NCBI GenBank assembly: GCA_003118195.1
Contig: BEXV01000008.1
Span: 63,461-127,460, forward strand
Source of the DNA: Hemicentrotus pulcherrimus
Taxonomy: Eukaryota; Echinodermata; Echinoidea; Camarodonta; Strongylocentrotidae
Length of the DNA: 64,000 nt
Reading direction: 5' to 3'
This document shows positions 10,802-24,066 of this stretch, piece by piece; the first letter of the stretch is position 1, and the number at the start of each line of letters is the position of its first letter. Both the position numbers and the translations under genes were made by a program. The notes below the pieces were generated by a model. The model did no database searches. It saw only the letters and a list, made by a program, of their open reading frames with translations, and was not told the origin of the DNA.

Positions 10802-11599
10802 AAGAGATTGGCGAAGAGGAGGATGGCCGTAAGAGTGAAATGACTTCTGGGAGTGGTAGATTGTTCTCTGGAAAGATATCATTGGGGAGGATATTTTAAT
10901 CAACGGAGAAACATGGCCGGGATATTGAGCTACAGACAGGTAAACAAGGTGTTGTTTGATCGATGTGAGGGATGCAACAAGCACCCAGATTCTATAAGAA
11001 ACTTTTTTTCTCTCTCTGGTTTTTTTCTAAACCATGTTCGTAAAATTACAGATAAAAAAGTTTGAAAGAACAGGAGCTGCATGCTTGAAATTTTGCGTAA
11101 CTTTTGAATACTTATATAAATACAGGGGAAATACTGTTTGTTAGATGTCGCATTTTCCATGCAATTTATAAGCATGGATATGTTTTCAGCTGTCGAGGAC
11201 TATCCTCAAGTCAAAACATTCTTTACTTTGAACTTTAATAATGATAATGATAAATGCTTCATAATCGAAGTGCATTGCTATAAGCACTTGCTAGGGGGGG
11301 GGGGGGCATTTGAAGCTATGACAATTTCGACATAAAAATATAGTGTTAGAAATTATGTTCTATTACAGAGTACATGTTCACATAAATTACATCAGATGAC
11401 ATGAGAGCAAATTACTCGAAGAAATATAAACCGCTTGTGTGTGTGTGTTTATATACGTTCTTTTTTCCACTTTCCATATTAATGTTTCTAGAGAATCGCT
11501 TAAAATACAAACAGAATGATATTAACTATTAAGACGTGAAATTTTCTCACAGGTTATGATATCAATTTAAAATTCTGCGTGCACGATAACTCCACGTAA
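10799..11599. other. Unique AT-rich DNA with a poly-G run
   Basis: A 13-base G homopolymer sits at 11294-11306 and a short (GT)n at about 11437-11450. Open frames here are 60-80 codons, overlap on both strands and show no domain. Confidence 0.55.
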
Positions 11600-11611
11600 C
11601 CCCCCCCCCCC
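11600..11611. repeat. Poly-C run at gap edge
   Basis: A C homopolymer of about 12 bases ends one base before the assembly gap, which suggests the homopolymer caused the assembly break. Confidence 0.85.
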
Positions 11612-11612
11612 A

Positions 11613-12053
11613 NNNNNNNNNNNNNNNNNNNNNNNNNNNNNNNNNNNNNNNNNNNNNNNNNNNNNNNNNNNNNNNNNNNNNNNNNNNNNNNNNNNNNNNN
11701 NNNNNNNNNNNNNNNNNNNNNNNNNNNNNNNNNNNNNNNNNNNNNNNNNNNNNNNNNNNNNNNNNNNNNNNNNNNNNNNNNNNNNNNNNNNNNNNNNNNN
11801 NNNNNNNNNNNNNNNNNNNNNNNNNNNNNNNNNNNNNNNNNNNNNNNNNNNNNNNNNNNNNNNNNNNNNNNNNNNNNNNNNNNNNNNNNNNNNNNNNNNN
11901 NNNNNNNNNNNNNNNNNNNNNNNNNNNNNNNNNNNNNNNNNNNNNNNNNNNNNNNNNNNNNNNNNNNNNNNNNNNNNNNNNNNNNNNNNNNNNNNNNNNN
12001 NNNNNNNNNNNNNNNNNNNNNNNNNNNNNNNNNNNNNNNNNNNNNNNNNNNNN
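11613..12053. other. Assembly gap (441 N)
   Basis: A run of 441 uncalled bases. Any reading frame said to span it has no evidential value. Confidence 1.
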
Positions 12054-12201
12054 ATATATAGTTATCGTACACACTTTAAAATGAATTCTTTCAAAGTAGA
12101 TTTATCTTCAATGGTTTTCTGTAAGCTTTATAAACATTGCGTTGAAGTACGCAATCCATTCACACTGTGTCACTCTCGGTATATGAATAGGCATACTGTT
12201 A

Positions 12202-12691
12202 AAGGTACTATGTCCCATTTGCAGGCCCAAACAATGAAAAGGTTAAATTCCAACGGCATTTGAAAGATAATACTAATTTAAAACTTCCCTAAAATAACGA
12301 CTATTAGTTGTCAAATCGACTTAGGAGCTATAGAGCCAATAAGTAATAGTCTTGATTTTCAGACCATTGTACCGAATGGTCATACGTTTTATGCTGCGCA
12401 AAAATTCAATCAGTTTAATTGTGGCCATCACAATAAGTAGGTTATTGATGTAGACAAATGCTCATGTACTCTTTACAGCTCATTTTATGTATGTTATTAG
12501 CAAAGAAGAAAATAAGCCAGCCAGTCACTCAATAGTTTCTGACAGTGAAGTCTAGCAAGTTAACAGGTTTCCTTGAATACTAAGACACTGCTAACATTTA
12601 AATTTCACAGACAGGACATACATGACATATTAATGATTCCTGCAAAGTTCTACAGACTGTGAGGTTGGCTGCAAAAGGGACATAGTACCTT
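12202..12691. mobile_element. 490-bp MITE family C with 23-bp TIRs
   Basis: The left terminus AAGGTACTATGTCCC (12202 onward, running on to TTTGCAG) is the reverse complement of the right terminus ending at 12691, with one mismatch over 23 bp. TA flanks both ends (12200-12201 and 12692-12693). The flanks can equally be read as a TTAA duplication (12199-12202 and 12691-12694) around a TIR starting AGGTAC. The interior is AT-rich with no open frame of note. The TIR pair shows a DNA-transposon derivative directly; whether it belongs with Tc1/mariner (TA) or piggyBac-like (TTAA) transposases cannot be decided from one copy. Confidence 0.82.
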
Positions 12692-12693
12692 TA

Positions 12694-14661
12694 ATTGAAT
12701 ACTCTCTTTGTATATACTAGCTCTTGTATTTCATTTATATTCCTTGTGTTAAAAGACTAAAATAAAATCACTTAGTTTGCTTCAAATTTTCAATAGCTAA
12801 GCATTTATACGTCGGCTTATTAACATCATGCTTTATTAAGGCCTAATAATTGTATCCAATTATGTGCATTTATTAAACAAGTGAAGACACAACCACAGTA
12901 GATCCATTACTGCTTAGATTCACTTGACCTTCTATTAATGGTAATTTTTTTATCAAGGTTATTTGATCAATTTAGGTCATGATGAAGCCGAAAAGAAAGA
13001 CATGAAGAGTTGATGCCACGTGCTCGCCGAGTTGTAACCCGTTATCAATGACACTAGCTTGTCAATAAAGGCATCAAACTCCACGGTACCTTTAATTAAA
13101 GCCTCTTATGTTACGCATAATACGGCTCCGGTGTTGTCTAACTTTTACAGCTTTCACGCCGGGTATGGTATGATACAGGGGATATGCTCACGTGTTTTCA
13201 TTAAGGCATAGCACGTCAGAGTGATGTGATATCTATTAATTATCTCAGTTACCAGTCTTTCCGCCTCGTTTGTGCACGATACGGGATTTGCGTGACATGT
13301 GAATGAAAGAATCGAAAATAAATACTCATTGGGAAGCATAAACGACCGGCGATCCTCTCCTCTCCCTCAAATAATGATCTGATAGCGACCATCTGTATTT
13401 CATGTTGTATCATGTTGATGAGAAAATGGATCAAAACTGGGCCTGGGCGACACCTGCACCCATTTAAACCGAGCCCTCCCGCCAACCAATACGAGATATG
13501 GATAAGGCACAACGGATCTGTCTTCAGGGTGTTCCGTGTGCTCATTGAAATAGAGATGACGAGCGGAGAAGTTTCTTTTCTCTTTGTCTCAATATCCAAA
13601 GACTGGATATCGTGCTTTCTTGCACACCGCATGATGTAATATGAAGACACAACACAGTAAAGTGGTCACCTCCGTAACCGAATCACAAGACAGTTTTGAA
13701 GAGCATTCCCGCTCGTGGTTCGTTTCTGATATTTTTCTCTTTACAATTTCCTAATCATAAAGTATTGCAGTATGGCGATTGGCTCTTATTCTGAAGCTGA
13801 CTAATCACATAGTAAATTCTTGCGCTTTTTGTAACTTAAGAATCAACTCACCGTGTGCTCATCGATTTTCACAACATGTGTAGGCTTGAAATGAAATAAT
13901 TACGGATTTATTCTCTTCGGGAAAAAAAATAAGAAAACTAACGCTAACAAAGCTTTTTCCCAAAGAGCGAGTTAAGGGCAAGTGAATACTTAATTAAACA
14001 ACGACTAGAGCGATGACGATTTGAAACCAAAGTCTTCGGTAGTAATTTTTGAGGGGAAATCACTCTTGCGTCTTTTTACGTTGTATTATTTTTTTCTTGT
14101 AATTCTCTTACGGCCATGTTGAGGTGGTGTGTGTGTTGGCAAGCCACAGTAGACCATGCTAGTGGCTAAAACCCCCCAACGATTATTCATCAGGCAATTC
14201 GATCCTCCCGGGGGAATTCGCCCGTTTTCCATCTGAAGATGGTGGTTGTTCATCATGGCATTACCTTCGTCTACTTGCCTCATATTAAAGGGATCTTCGC
14301 ATTGATTGGCACAGGCTTGTGCTAATTTGAGATTGCTATTTCTGTAGCCAGCGAGCTCTATCGAATTTCTCGCAGTTGCTGTGGAAGTGACATCCGATGC
14401 CCAGTGCACGGGACACAGACAGAGACACACATCGCTTTGCAAAATAACCATTAATCATATCCCATTACTGAGCTCGCTCTCTCTTCCCCCATCTCTCCAT
14501 CTCCGTCCATGTCTTCTTTCCCCCTCTCTCTCCTGTTTCTTACCCATCCCAATGTCATCGCCAACTTTGATAAATCAGCAAGAGAATTCGCCTTTAGAGC
14601 CATCCCCATCATCCCTCTACCAATGGCAGTTCGGCTACCACATGAAAAACATGAAAAAGAC
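12694..14661. other. Unique DNA, no gene supported
   Basis: The longest frames are 133 codons (13249-13650, minus) and 121 codons (14086-14451, minus). Neither has a recognisable domain and both overlap plus-strand frames. A short inverted repeat (TTGATGCC near 13010, GGCATCAA near 13070) could form a small hairpin. Confidence 0.5.
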
Positions 14662-14714
14662 GGCGGGGGGGGGGGGGNGGCTACGGTGAGAGAGAGAGAG
14701 AGAGAGAGAAAGTT
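14662..14714. repeat. Poly-G run with N, followed by (GA)n
   Basis: A G homopolymer of about 13 bases containing one uncalled base (14678) is followed by a short spacer and about 22 bases of GA repeat. The unresolved base is probably a homopolymer-length ambiguity. Confidence 0.9.
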
Positions 14715-15780
14715 TGGGTGGAGAGCGCGTATCACTAAACTATTGACCTATCAGGTTGCTTCTCGACGATGGCTGTTTGAAGCGATAGGGCGCCCCCGTC
14801 AGGGCTTGAGAGGGAGTCGATGAAGAAAAACAGGCATTCTGCGTCCGAGACACCGAATCTATTCCGTGCGCAATTAGGCCGGACAAAACAGGTGTAGTAA
14901 ACAAAAACACTCATGAGGTATAGATGCGACCCCCCGAACATAAAAGAGGCTAATGGTTGGTCAATTATTTAGGTCATCAATTTAGGAAATTGGGACAGGG
15001 CGGCGGAAGGAGGGGGATGGAAACGGGAGGTTGGAGCGACCCAGGTGGGGGATCACGTAACCGGTGTTTGACGCCTTGTCCCGCTGAGCGTCAAGATAGT
15101 AACGGTCCTCCATCCAACCTAGGGGACACCAATGTCTGCACGCCAACTCCCTCCAAAACCTCACCATCCTTTTCAAAATGAGACTGGGGAACGAGCGCGG
15201 GGGGATAGTCTTCCTTAAGTTCCTTTCCTCATTTTTTGTTTTCGTCAAGCGAGAAAGAAATCGGCGTAATGAAAGAATGAAGACCTTCCATTCTCATCAT
15301 TGCAAGGCATCCTAACGCAAATTGAAAGCCCGTTTTGCTTTACTCCTATGACGTCGGCCGATATCTGATGATATAGAACGGGAGAAACCCTGGCTGTGTA
15401 GAGCCGAGTTTTCCCCGCTGACACACCCCGTAATTACTGCAAGAATCGTTATCCTGCCTATTTGGGTCAATGTAGGCAACTGGGTCGATGTATTGAGAAC
15501 AGAGAGACACAACACTCATACCGCACCTATAACAGCTAGAAGCCAGCGTGACCTATGTTTGTCTAAATATCTATGCCAAGTACACAAACGTTCCAAACTC
15601 AAATATGACCAAACATTGCTCTGAGCAAATTTACGTGGTGTTATTGTTGCTTCACACTCGCAAACGTAAAGAGAATTGTCATATTCAATTGTCCTAACAG
15701 GAGCAAACATTGCGCCGCGAATAGCATTGTATATTTAGCGTATCCTCGGCGTGGCTGTTAAAATGAATCATAATTCGCCT
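14715..15780. other. Higher-GC unique DNA, no gene recognised
   Basis: This stretch is clearly richer in G+C and CpG than its surroundings, especially around 14980-15460. It carries several 60-90 codon frames on both strands (for example 14957-15181 plus, 14982-15248 minus), none with a domain I recognise. It could be a regulatory region or contain a small exon, but nothing in the sequence proves either. Confidence 0.4.
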
Positions 15781-18700
15781 CCTACGAGCCTAGAAAATCT
15801 CCTATTTTTATGGAATACATATAAATCAATATACATTTCTGGTATTTCCTCCGTTTAATTTATTAAGGAAAGTGAAAAATAACTTAAAAGTCAATATTTT
15901 AACTGATCGGTCACAGAATTATATTTTCTTTCCTAAATGTTTATTTAAAAAAAAAATAAGTTGGAGCTTTAACGGTGAATATCTCAAACGTAGTCATATA
16001 GATGCTTAGTAAATTTGTGAATTTGAAATCAATTCCTTAACAGTTGCCATCATTTTGCAAAAATATTTGCTACTATTTCTTAATAGTTAGGCCGATTTAT
16101 TATCCTTCTTTATTTTTAATACAATTTTTTCTTCTTCTTCAAATTGAGTTATTAAGAAAACTGCTGTGTCAGATTGCATACAGGTTAGACGTAGACAGCT
16201 AGTACGGTCGAAGTGTATTATGTTATTTCATCAGAATGAAAGATTACCTTCCTTTATTTGTTTATTTGATCATCCAACATGCCAAGTATACACAGCATGA
16301 AAAACAAAAATGAAATCGAAAGCAACCCTTGCACAGCTGCGACCATTTCTCAAATATTTGGTAAAGTTAATATTGTGTATAGTAAAAACTGATTATTATT
16401 CATTCTATCTACGATTTTCTGCCTATCCCAAACGCTCTCATAAATTGCCATTGTAATTTGTTATCACCATCTGGTGTTTTACCATTCCATTCTGTATTTG
16501 TATGTTTTAAATGTTTTTATGAAGAGTGATGAATATACTTTGAATTTAATTGAATAAACAGTACTGTTTTAGTCGTTTATGAAAACAACATGGTAGGAGT
16601 GTGATTCGATTTCTTATCAGAATGAACCCCTATTTATATTCTTAGGGTAGATCAACATCAGAGTATGAAATTGGATGATCAAATAATTAAATTTCATTTA
16701 GATAAGAATCTATGAAGTATGACGGTCACCTTGTATTTTAAAAAGTGTTTTATTTTTTGAACATCCACACATTTCAAACTGTTAAATATATCACATTTGC
16801 CTTTAACCTCGAATAAATACCATAAGGAAAGAACTGTGTAAATAGATTTATCCCAGGTAAATATTTCTCTTTGAACACCTCTCTTTGCGCCCAACGTATG
16901 TCCTTTATGACGAGTCAACAAAGTAGGTTAACATACTTTTCAGACCCTTACTTCATTGTCTACTCTGCTTCTAAATGAAATCCAATAGTCCTACATATCA
17001 GTAAACTTTCTTAACATCCGGTTATGTTTCGCTTATTTATTAATATCATAGTTTTCCGTTTTAGAGATATATTAAAGCTAAATGTAGAATGTTATTCATC
17101 ACATCACAGAGTCAACTAGAAGATGATGATTTAACTTGATACTTGCTAGAATGCAATCAATATTTAACAAACGGTAGAAGTTTCATCACAATGCTAAATA
17201 ATTATTTGTAATATGAACAGTATTGCAGAATAGTATACGTACAACATAATCTTAATGCAGAAGTTGTATGTTTCGTGACGAAAGCAGCTAAATTGATTGA
17301 AGAGAAAATATTCTCACAAAATATCCTGGATCATGTTTCAGTCCATTTAGACTCTGATTTGATAAGTGTTTAATTTCTCTCATCTGTAATAGGTATCTTA
17401 ACTGATGTCCGATGCCATACTCGACCCAGGTGAGGTAAATGGGTAACTGGTTATTCCTTAAAATGCACTCTGCGCTGATAACGGCTGACGGAACTAAAGC
17501 TATAGGGTAATAATTTCCAAAGCTCCTTGTAAGCGCATAAGGGACGTTACATACCAGAACCGAATATTATAGTTATTATTGATTTATGGAAGAGCAAACA
17601 AGAAATTAATCAACCCAGATTAAAGTTTAGAAAGTGTTGAGTTAGCATTTTTTCCATTTCACGTTGGGTATCTAAACAATAAACAAGCTAAATAATAGTG
17701 TAATGCTTTGCATGAGACAATTAATTGTGAGAATGATGCCGAAACGAATAAAAGAACACAAAGGAAAGAAGAAATATTAGGCTATAAATAGGAAATTAAT
17801 TGATTTAGAAATGAATTGTGATTTACAAAACAAACATGCAAAATAAGTGAGACAAACTCAGGTAATAAAAATGACGTGAATAAGAGTTTATGAAACCAGC
17901 ATTCGAATATATCTGTATATTGCAATGATTTATTTTGTCATTTATTTGTTTGATAATCCAGTCCCTTTTATGTTTATGTTGAATCTAAAATCGTTAAAGG
18001 GAAAATGTCAGGATAAGAGTTTCTTAGACAAGAGTTTGCAATATGTATACAATTTGATCACTTTTTTAGCACTTTGATATGAGGCTTTTCTTTAAAGCTT
18101 CAACAGTGTTATTATTTCGAATCCGGGATATTATTTCCTAAATAAGTCCAACATTTGCATCCTCATCAAACATGATTCCCCTTTACGACTTCTTTGAAAG
18201 ATAACACAATTGTTATACGCACATCACCCAAAGTAATTGATCCAACATAATCACTAAAAAGAGAAAACAACAAAACTATCTGAAATCGAAATGAAAGCCG
18301 ATTTAAATCACGTTTGTGGTTAAAATACTTGAAAGATATTTAATTTTATCAAAGAATGATCAGTTTAGACAACCATTCAAATATTTATCTGCAACGATAT
18401 CTCTGAATTTCACTTCCTCATGTATATTCAAATTTTAATATCAATTTTGTATGCGAGTATTCGTATTTCTAAGCAGCAATGTTTCATCATGAGTCGTAAA
18501 ATAAATCAAGTGAAAAACACAACATTCTTGCAGTGGGTATACGGCATTGGTATATTCCACACCCCCCCTTTCTATGCGGAGGATTGCTTGAATTCCAACT
18601 TTCCAGTTTCTAAATCATTTGTCATTTTATTACAGATACAACGTTATTCTGATGACGAACTTTATTATACATTTATAAGATATCAAAATTAAAAACGGGC
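15781..18700. other. Very AT-rich unique DNA
   Basis: Nearly 3 kb of very AT-rich sequence without long open frames. The longest are a 75-codon minus-strand frame (16694-16921) and a 90-codon plus-strand frame (18420-18692), both Ile/Phe/Asn-rich and typical of chance. No repeat was recognised. Confidence 0.55.
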
Positions 18701-18850
18701 AATAGCGCTACCCGAATATGGGATGACAGCTGACCGAATACAAATACTCATATATTTTGTTTATGGAGGGGGCGGGACGGGGCGGGGTTGTAGCCCTCAG
18801 ATCCCGGCATGTACGTTCATGCGGCGTCGTGTGTTATTTAACTCTGATGA
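18701..18850. other. Short GC-rich islet
   Basis: About 100 bases around 18765-18830 are GC-rich (GGGGCGGG-type and CGGCGTCG-type sequence) within otherwise AT-rich DNA. GGGCGGG is an Sp1-like motif. There is no gene evidence around it, so a promoter call is not supported. Confidence 0.3.
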
Positions 18851-20789
18851 GAAGGACACTTTTGTTCTCCACCTAATGCGTTTTTAATTCATATTTAGAT
18901 TATGACGTGTATATCCTAGTTCTACAAGAGCCCAGATAATGTTGCTCACGGAAAGATGAAATATGTCTATATTCTCCGACAATATTTAAAGGGAGATTTT
19001 GATAAAATTAAATTTGTAATGATAATCTTGTGAAATATTGTGAATGTTTCATAATATATGATATTTTTAGGATTTTCTTTATAGTGAAGACCATATCATT
19101 ATCTAAATATGCCATAAAGACATCCATCTTAGTTGTAAGNGAGAAAGGGGGTCGGCCTTTCAGTTTATGCATTTGTAAGCGAGCGAAAAAGCAAACAAAA
19201 AAACCCGTTTTTTGCCACATCAACATTGACAAATTTAATTCTGTTTAAAATATTACATTCGTTTGAAAAATAATTTCGCAACAATAATTGCGAATAAATA
19301 AAAGGTCGCCCGAAGAATGGGAATTTCAATTCCTTTGAGGGGTTATACAGCCACTGTGTACGCCTATAGATGCCTTAGATTATGTCAAGGGCTTGTAGGA
19401 CTTAGTACAAAAACAAATGTATCAAAAAGAATGCTAGGAATATGTTCAAAATATTAAAAGGGAGGAAAAATCAGTATTCAATTGAAAAGAAATCATCCGA
19501 AATTTCCATTGTTATGTCGTCATCTCGTCAAAAAAATCTTTCAAAACCCTTAGTAAGTCCACCAGACAACAACATGACCTTGCAATTATCATGATCTTAT
19601 GATTATTAAGTTGTTCTGTCGCTGTTGGTAAAAACTGCAACTTTGCTCCATATCGTGATAGGGGAACTGTGAGCCTGATGTGGTCTACTAGTACCCTTCA
19701 GATGATTGCACATTTATTCCATGGCTTTCAAAGTTTGATCGACTGCGTCAATTTTGAAGCCGCTTTCACTAAAATCGACACTCGAGAACCCAAGCAAATC
19801 CTTGAATTATCGCTTCTCAACCCTTCTCAAGTTCTACGAGGCCTTTCACCCAAATGCTATAAAGACTCCTGCCCGGTAAGTTTAATGAAAATAATACGCT
19901 GAAGAAAAAAAGGAATGAAAAAGAAGAAAAATAAAGATTTCAGAGAAAAAGTATAGATTCTTTAAGCGGAGTGTTTTTGTGTGGAGGCGATATTGTCATA
20001 GCACACTGCTCGCACGGGCCTTACCCTCGCAACTTTCACCCTGCCGGGGTCAGGGCATATCGCCGAAAGAAAAGGGTGGAAGAGAGGGCTACCCGAAGGT
20101 GTTTTTATAGTAGAAGGGATCATGCGACCAAACTATTATCGCTGCCTTTCTTGGTTCCCCCATCTCCCTTAGCCAAATCGATCAGCCCCCGAAGGAGTGG
20201 AGAAGGAGAAGAGAGAAGGGCGACAGATTGAGGCGAAGCTGCAAGGCAGATTTGGCAGCCTTCATCGCTTAATCGTCATTAGGAGAGTCTACGGAAAGAG
20301 CCCCCGAGATAGTGTAAGAGAACGCCGAGATTAAGGCAGAAAAAGAAAAAGCGAAAGAGAAGTGGGAATTCAATAAAAGTAAGTTGGCTAAACTTTTCCT
20401 TTAGCAAACGTTGTTCTAGAAGTATTAACATTCCTAAGGTCCAAGGATATTTAAATCCTTTTTCATTTCTGGCGCAAATTTGGCGCAATCTGTTTACTTT
20501 GGCCCTGTGATGATTCGCTATAAGCAAGGAGGTGTGATGGTACGACTGCTTGGGGGTTATCTTATTCTGTTTGCTTTATGGTGCATGTTGAGACCTTCAA
20601 AGCCCCAGGTCTATTACGATATGTCACGTGTAGAGTGTCGAAGATATATCATGTACCATCCCAAACTTCTAATCTGTTCCAACCGAACCGGACAAAAATT
20701 TCAAAACTTAAGACAGCGTCCCCAGTAATTTCTAGTTGGTGCGCCCTCCTAGAATTCTTTTAAGAACAGTTTTCTCACAGTTTCTATTC
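18851..20789. other. Unique DNA, no gene supported
   Basis: An uncalled base lies at 19140 next to a GGGGG run. Frames are at most 86 codons (19971-20231 plus) and lack domains. The segment 20040-20300 is somewhat GC-rich and purine-rich. Confidence 0.5.
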
Positions 20790-20897
20790 AAAATTTATGT
20801 AATCACGGCCTCGCTGAAAAACAGCTTTTGCTGAATGCGGGCACAATTATTGAATTTGTTTTAAACCGTGAATAAATAAAATATACCATACCATACT
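20790..20897 (+). mobile_element. Probable 3' tail of a non-LTR retrotransposon (LINE)
   Basis: The segment has two nested stem-loops. An outer imperfect stem pairs GCCTCGC with GCGGGC, and an inner stem CAGC-TTTT-GCTG sits at about 20822-20833. They are followed by AAACCGTGAATAAATAAAAT and a short (ATACC)n-like tail. A structured 3' end followed by a short A/T-rich repeated tail is characteristic of 3'-truncated copies of CR1/L2-like LINEs. No reverse transcriptase frame is present upstream, as expected for a severely 5'-truncated copy. The assignment rests on architecture, not on a database match. Confidence 0.4.
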
Positions 20898-23800
20898 AGG
20901 TCTAATTTGAAATATCAATTTCCGTCGGAGATTTGATAAGATAACATGTTTTTCAGAAAATTGATTTTAGTTAGGGATCTGAAAATCTTACAATATTTTG
21001 ATATACATATTAAAGAAGGAACGTGACATTTTTGTGCTAATAAAAAGGAAAAGTTATGATACATAATCAAATGATACAGGAAACCTTTAATATGTACATA
21101 GCTTCAATTAAATAAGTTCACAGAAGTAAAATACATAAAATGAGATATAATTCACGACTATGAAATACAGTAGTTTTTGAGATTTTTCCCCTCAATATCA
21201 AAAAGAAAGATGATGGTTATTTATTTTACACGTACATACACATTTTTACATATAAGATACAAAAAAGGCTTTAGAAGAAGAAAAAAAGAAAAGAGTTCTA
21301 GACGAATATAATAACTCTCAAAAATGTGGAGATAAGCAACAACAGTGAAGAAAAAAAGGAAGGTAGATTTTAGATTCAGTGTCAATTTGTTTATGTCATA
21401 ACGATTTAGAAATTGCATTGAATATTCACCGAAATTCATCTTAATTTGTAAATTAGATCATTTATAATCATATGATGTATGACTTATATATGATCTTAAA
21501 AACTAAACATGTATAACATAGCACAATTTCAGATTTTGTACATTTGCATGTATTTCGAATAATTTACCATCCTACCATCGTGGTAAATACTTATGTAACA
21601 TTCATATCTGTGGGATTCATACATTTCTAAATATAACATTAATATCAATATATTAATATTTTCGTATTTATCTCAATACACATTTATCCCGAATAATAAG
21701 CGTATACACAACTGGTTGCATATTAGTGATTATCGCATATTTAAACTCTAAAAGATAAAATTATACTAATACATGACGCAAGAAACGATGTAATGTGATA
21801 ATCAAATGAAAGTTATTTGTGTTTTCATCTCATTTAAATATCATCTAATATTGTAATATATTTTCTAATTTCTACAACATCACCAGTAAGGTTTATTTTG
21901 TCATCAGGATGACTACAATATTGTTTTATTACTAATATCTAGCAATCCCTTTCGATCATATTTCTTGTTAAAATATTCCTAACTTCTCCGCATAAAAAGC
22001 CCAGCACAAAGTTATTTCCTCTGATTTTGTCAACATTATGACCACTTTCGCCGAAAAGAGAAATTTAACGTAATGTCCAATTTTTGTATCTTTTTATTCG
22101 TCGTAAAAGTGAGGCGGTTAGCGTAAAGCCATTCTTTTAAATATCGAATTAGTTTTTAACAAACAATTTTAGACCAAACACTGCCCTGAAAATGAAATTC
22201 ACCAACACGTTACCATCTCCAAGCATTAATCAAATACCCAGATACATAATGAGGCGTACGAGTCTGGGTCTAGGGGCTGCAACCCATACCCACACCCCGA
22301 TAAATTGAACATTTTGAATGTTTATGCGACCATTAATTCGTATTCGGACACTAGGTGGTCTCTTTGTGTCTTTCATTACACCCAACATTAATCCACCAGT
22401 GGTTTACAATAAAAATTCTGAAGTTTTTAGCTCACTTGCTTCGCTCGTCGTTTGATTTAAGAAACTGGAAAGTTGGTATAGAAAACTGACCGCTTTTGCG
22501 ATATTATACCCGTACGCTTAGCATGTCATGGATTTATTCAAGTCTTGGATTCTACATATTTTTTTCTTTTAAAAACTAATTCATGAGAAAATTTGTTAAG
22601 TTATTCAAGATGAAAATGATATCATGATTTTAATATATCGATTTGCCTTTGTTATATAGCTGTAGAGGATGAAATTTTCAGCATAATGATACGGATTCTC
22701 TATGTCGCATTTAACCATTTATCTTTGACATTCTTCGTCATGTCCATCTTTCACAAATTATTTTCAAAATGACATTGCTTGGAGACAAATAATGCACTTG
22801 TGCAGACATTATACCGAGGAAATGCTTTATCTAATATTCAGTTAAAGTGCCTGCATGATAATTATATTGAGTTCTCAAAGCATATTCCGAAAAAAGAAGG
22901 GCAGTGAAAAAATACGTACATAATTATAGACCCGTTGTTGTTTTTATTTGTCATACATGTTGAGATCGTGCAATCGATGTCATTACTAAGAGGTAAAGCA
23001 AGAGTTTTTTTTCCGAAAGAAAAACATAATTACTTAGTTTGGGAAATTACATCAAAGTACATGTAGGGGCAGGGATTAAATTTGACATCTTAACAAAAAT
23101 CTCCCTTCACAGTCTGTGCATCTCGACCCCTCCCCCTTTTCCCCTTTTACTTTATACTGTAAGTATGTTTTGTAAGTTTCTGTCTCGATTCTTGTGATAT
23201 ACTTTTCTCCTTATTTTTCTTTGTCTATTTTTCATTTCATATCATGTCAACAAATTTCGTGCCTCATTCGTTCTCAATGTTGCATGTGTCCAGTCGAGAG
23301 AACCTGGAAAGCCGATGACGTAAATATATCAAAAATAGGTCGAATTTCAAATCGTGTTTTGGAGTACTGTGATGTTCAGATGGAAGATTAAAGAAACGTG
23401 AAGATACGGACGAAATCCAAGCTTCACACTCCGCGTCCTTTCATCTCCTGTTAAATCTAGGGCTCAAATCGGGAAAGAAATATCCTCCAATAATGTCATC
23501 AAGAACACTGAAGAGGATTCGACACTGTTCTAGAATATTAGACAAAGTCAAGGTTAATTCACTACAACTCTATACGGGGTGTATGGTGTAGTAGGCGATG
23601 CTGAGACGAGGGAATAGAATATTTTCTCCGACCCTTGACCAAAAGCGAAAATCCGTCCCGGGCTGGCGTGGGATGAAACCTCGCGATGTTTCCCAAGCTC
23701 GCTCCTTCCATTTCTCAACAGATTGAATAATAGCTTGATAAAATAAAATCCGCCTCCTATAACTTTCAGACATCGGAGTAAGGCAGTAATCCGGTCGGAA

Positions 23801-23921
23801 GTTGATAACTTCGTTTCTTCTCTCACTTCGCTGCGAATATTGCTTGGAAAAAGAGAGGAATATAGAGCAGAAGAGGAATGGGCGGATAAGCTCAATATAG
23901 TACGGATGGAAGACTGAATGA
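20898..23921. other. Very AT-rich unique DNA
   Basis: About 3 kb with no open frame longer than 72 codons before 23190. Homopolymeric A and T stretches are common. A short CT-rich segment at about 23115-23150 is the only low-complexity sequence of note. The 244-codon minus-strand frame at 23554-24288 begins in adjacent DNA and is discussed among rejected items. Confidence 0.55.
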
Positions 23922-24066
23922 TCAGAGAGAGAGAAAGAGAGACAGGCATATACACACAGGAGGGACCATATTTAGATTGGAGAGAAAGAGACACAGATAG
24001 AGAAAGGGGAAGAGAGATTGAGAAAGTGTAACAGAGAGAGATAGAGAGACGGAGAGAGAGAGTGAG
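23922..24066. repeat. (GA)n microsatellite, interrupted
   Basis: Three GA blocks are separated by CAGGCATATACACACAG-like and TTTAGATTGG-like interruptions, suggesting an old decayed tract. It keeps a long reverse-strand frame open. Confidence 0.85.

Noticed and set aside
18765..18830. GC-box promoter (GGGGCGGG-type motifs)
   Set aside because: The motifs are isolated, with no downstream reading frame, initiator or TATA arrangement and no CpG island of useful length.
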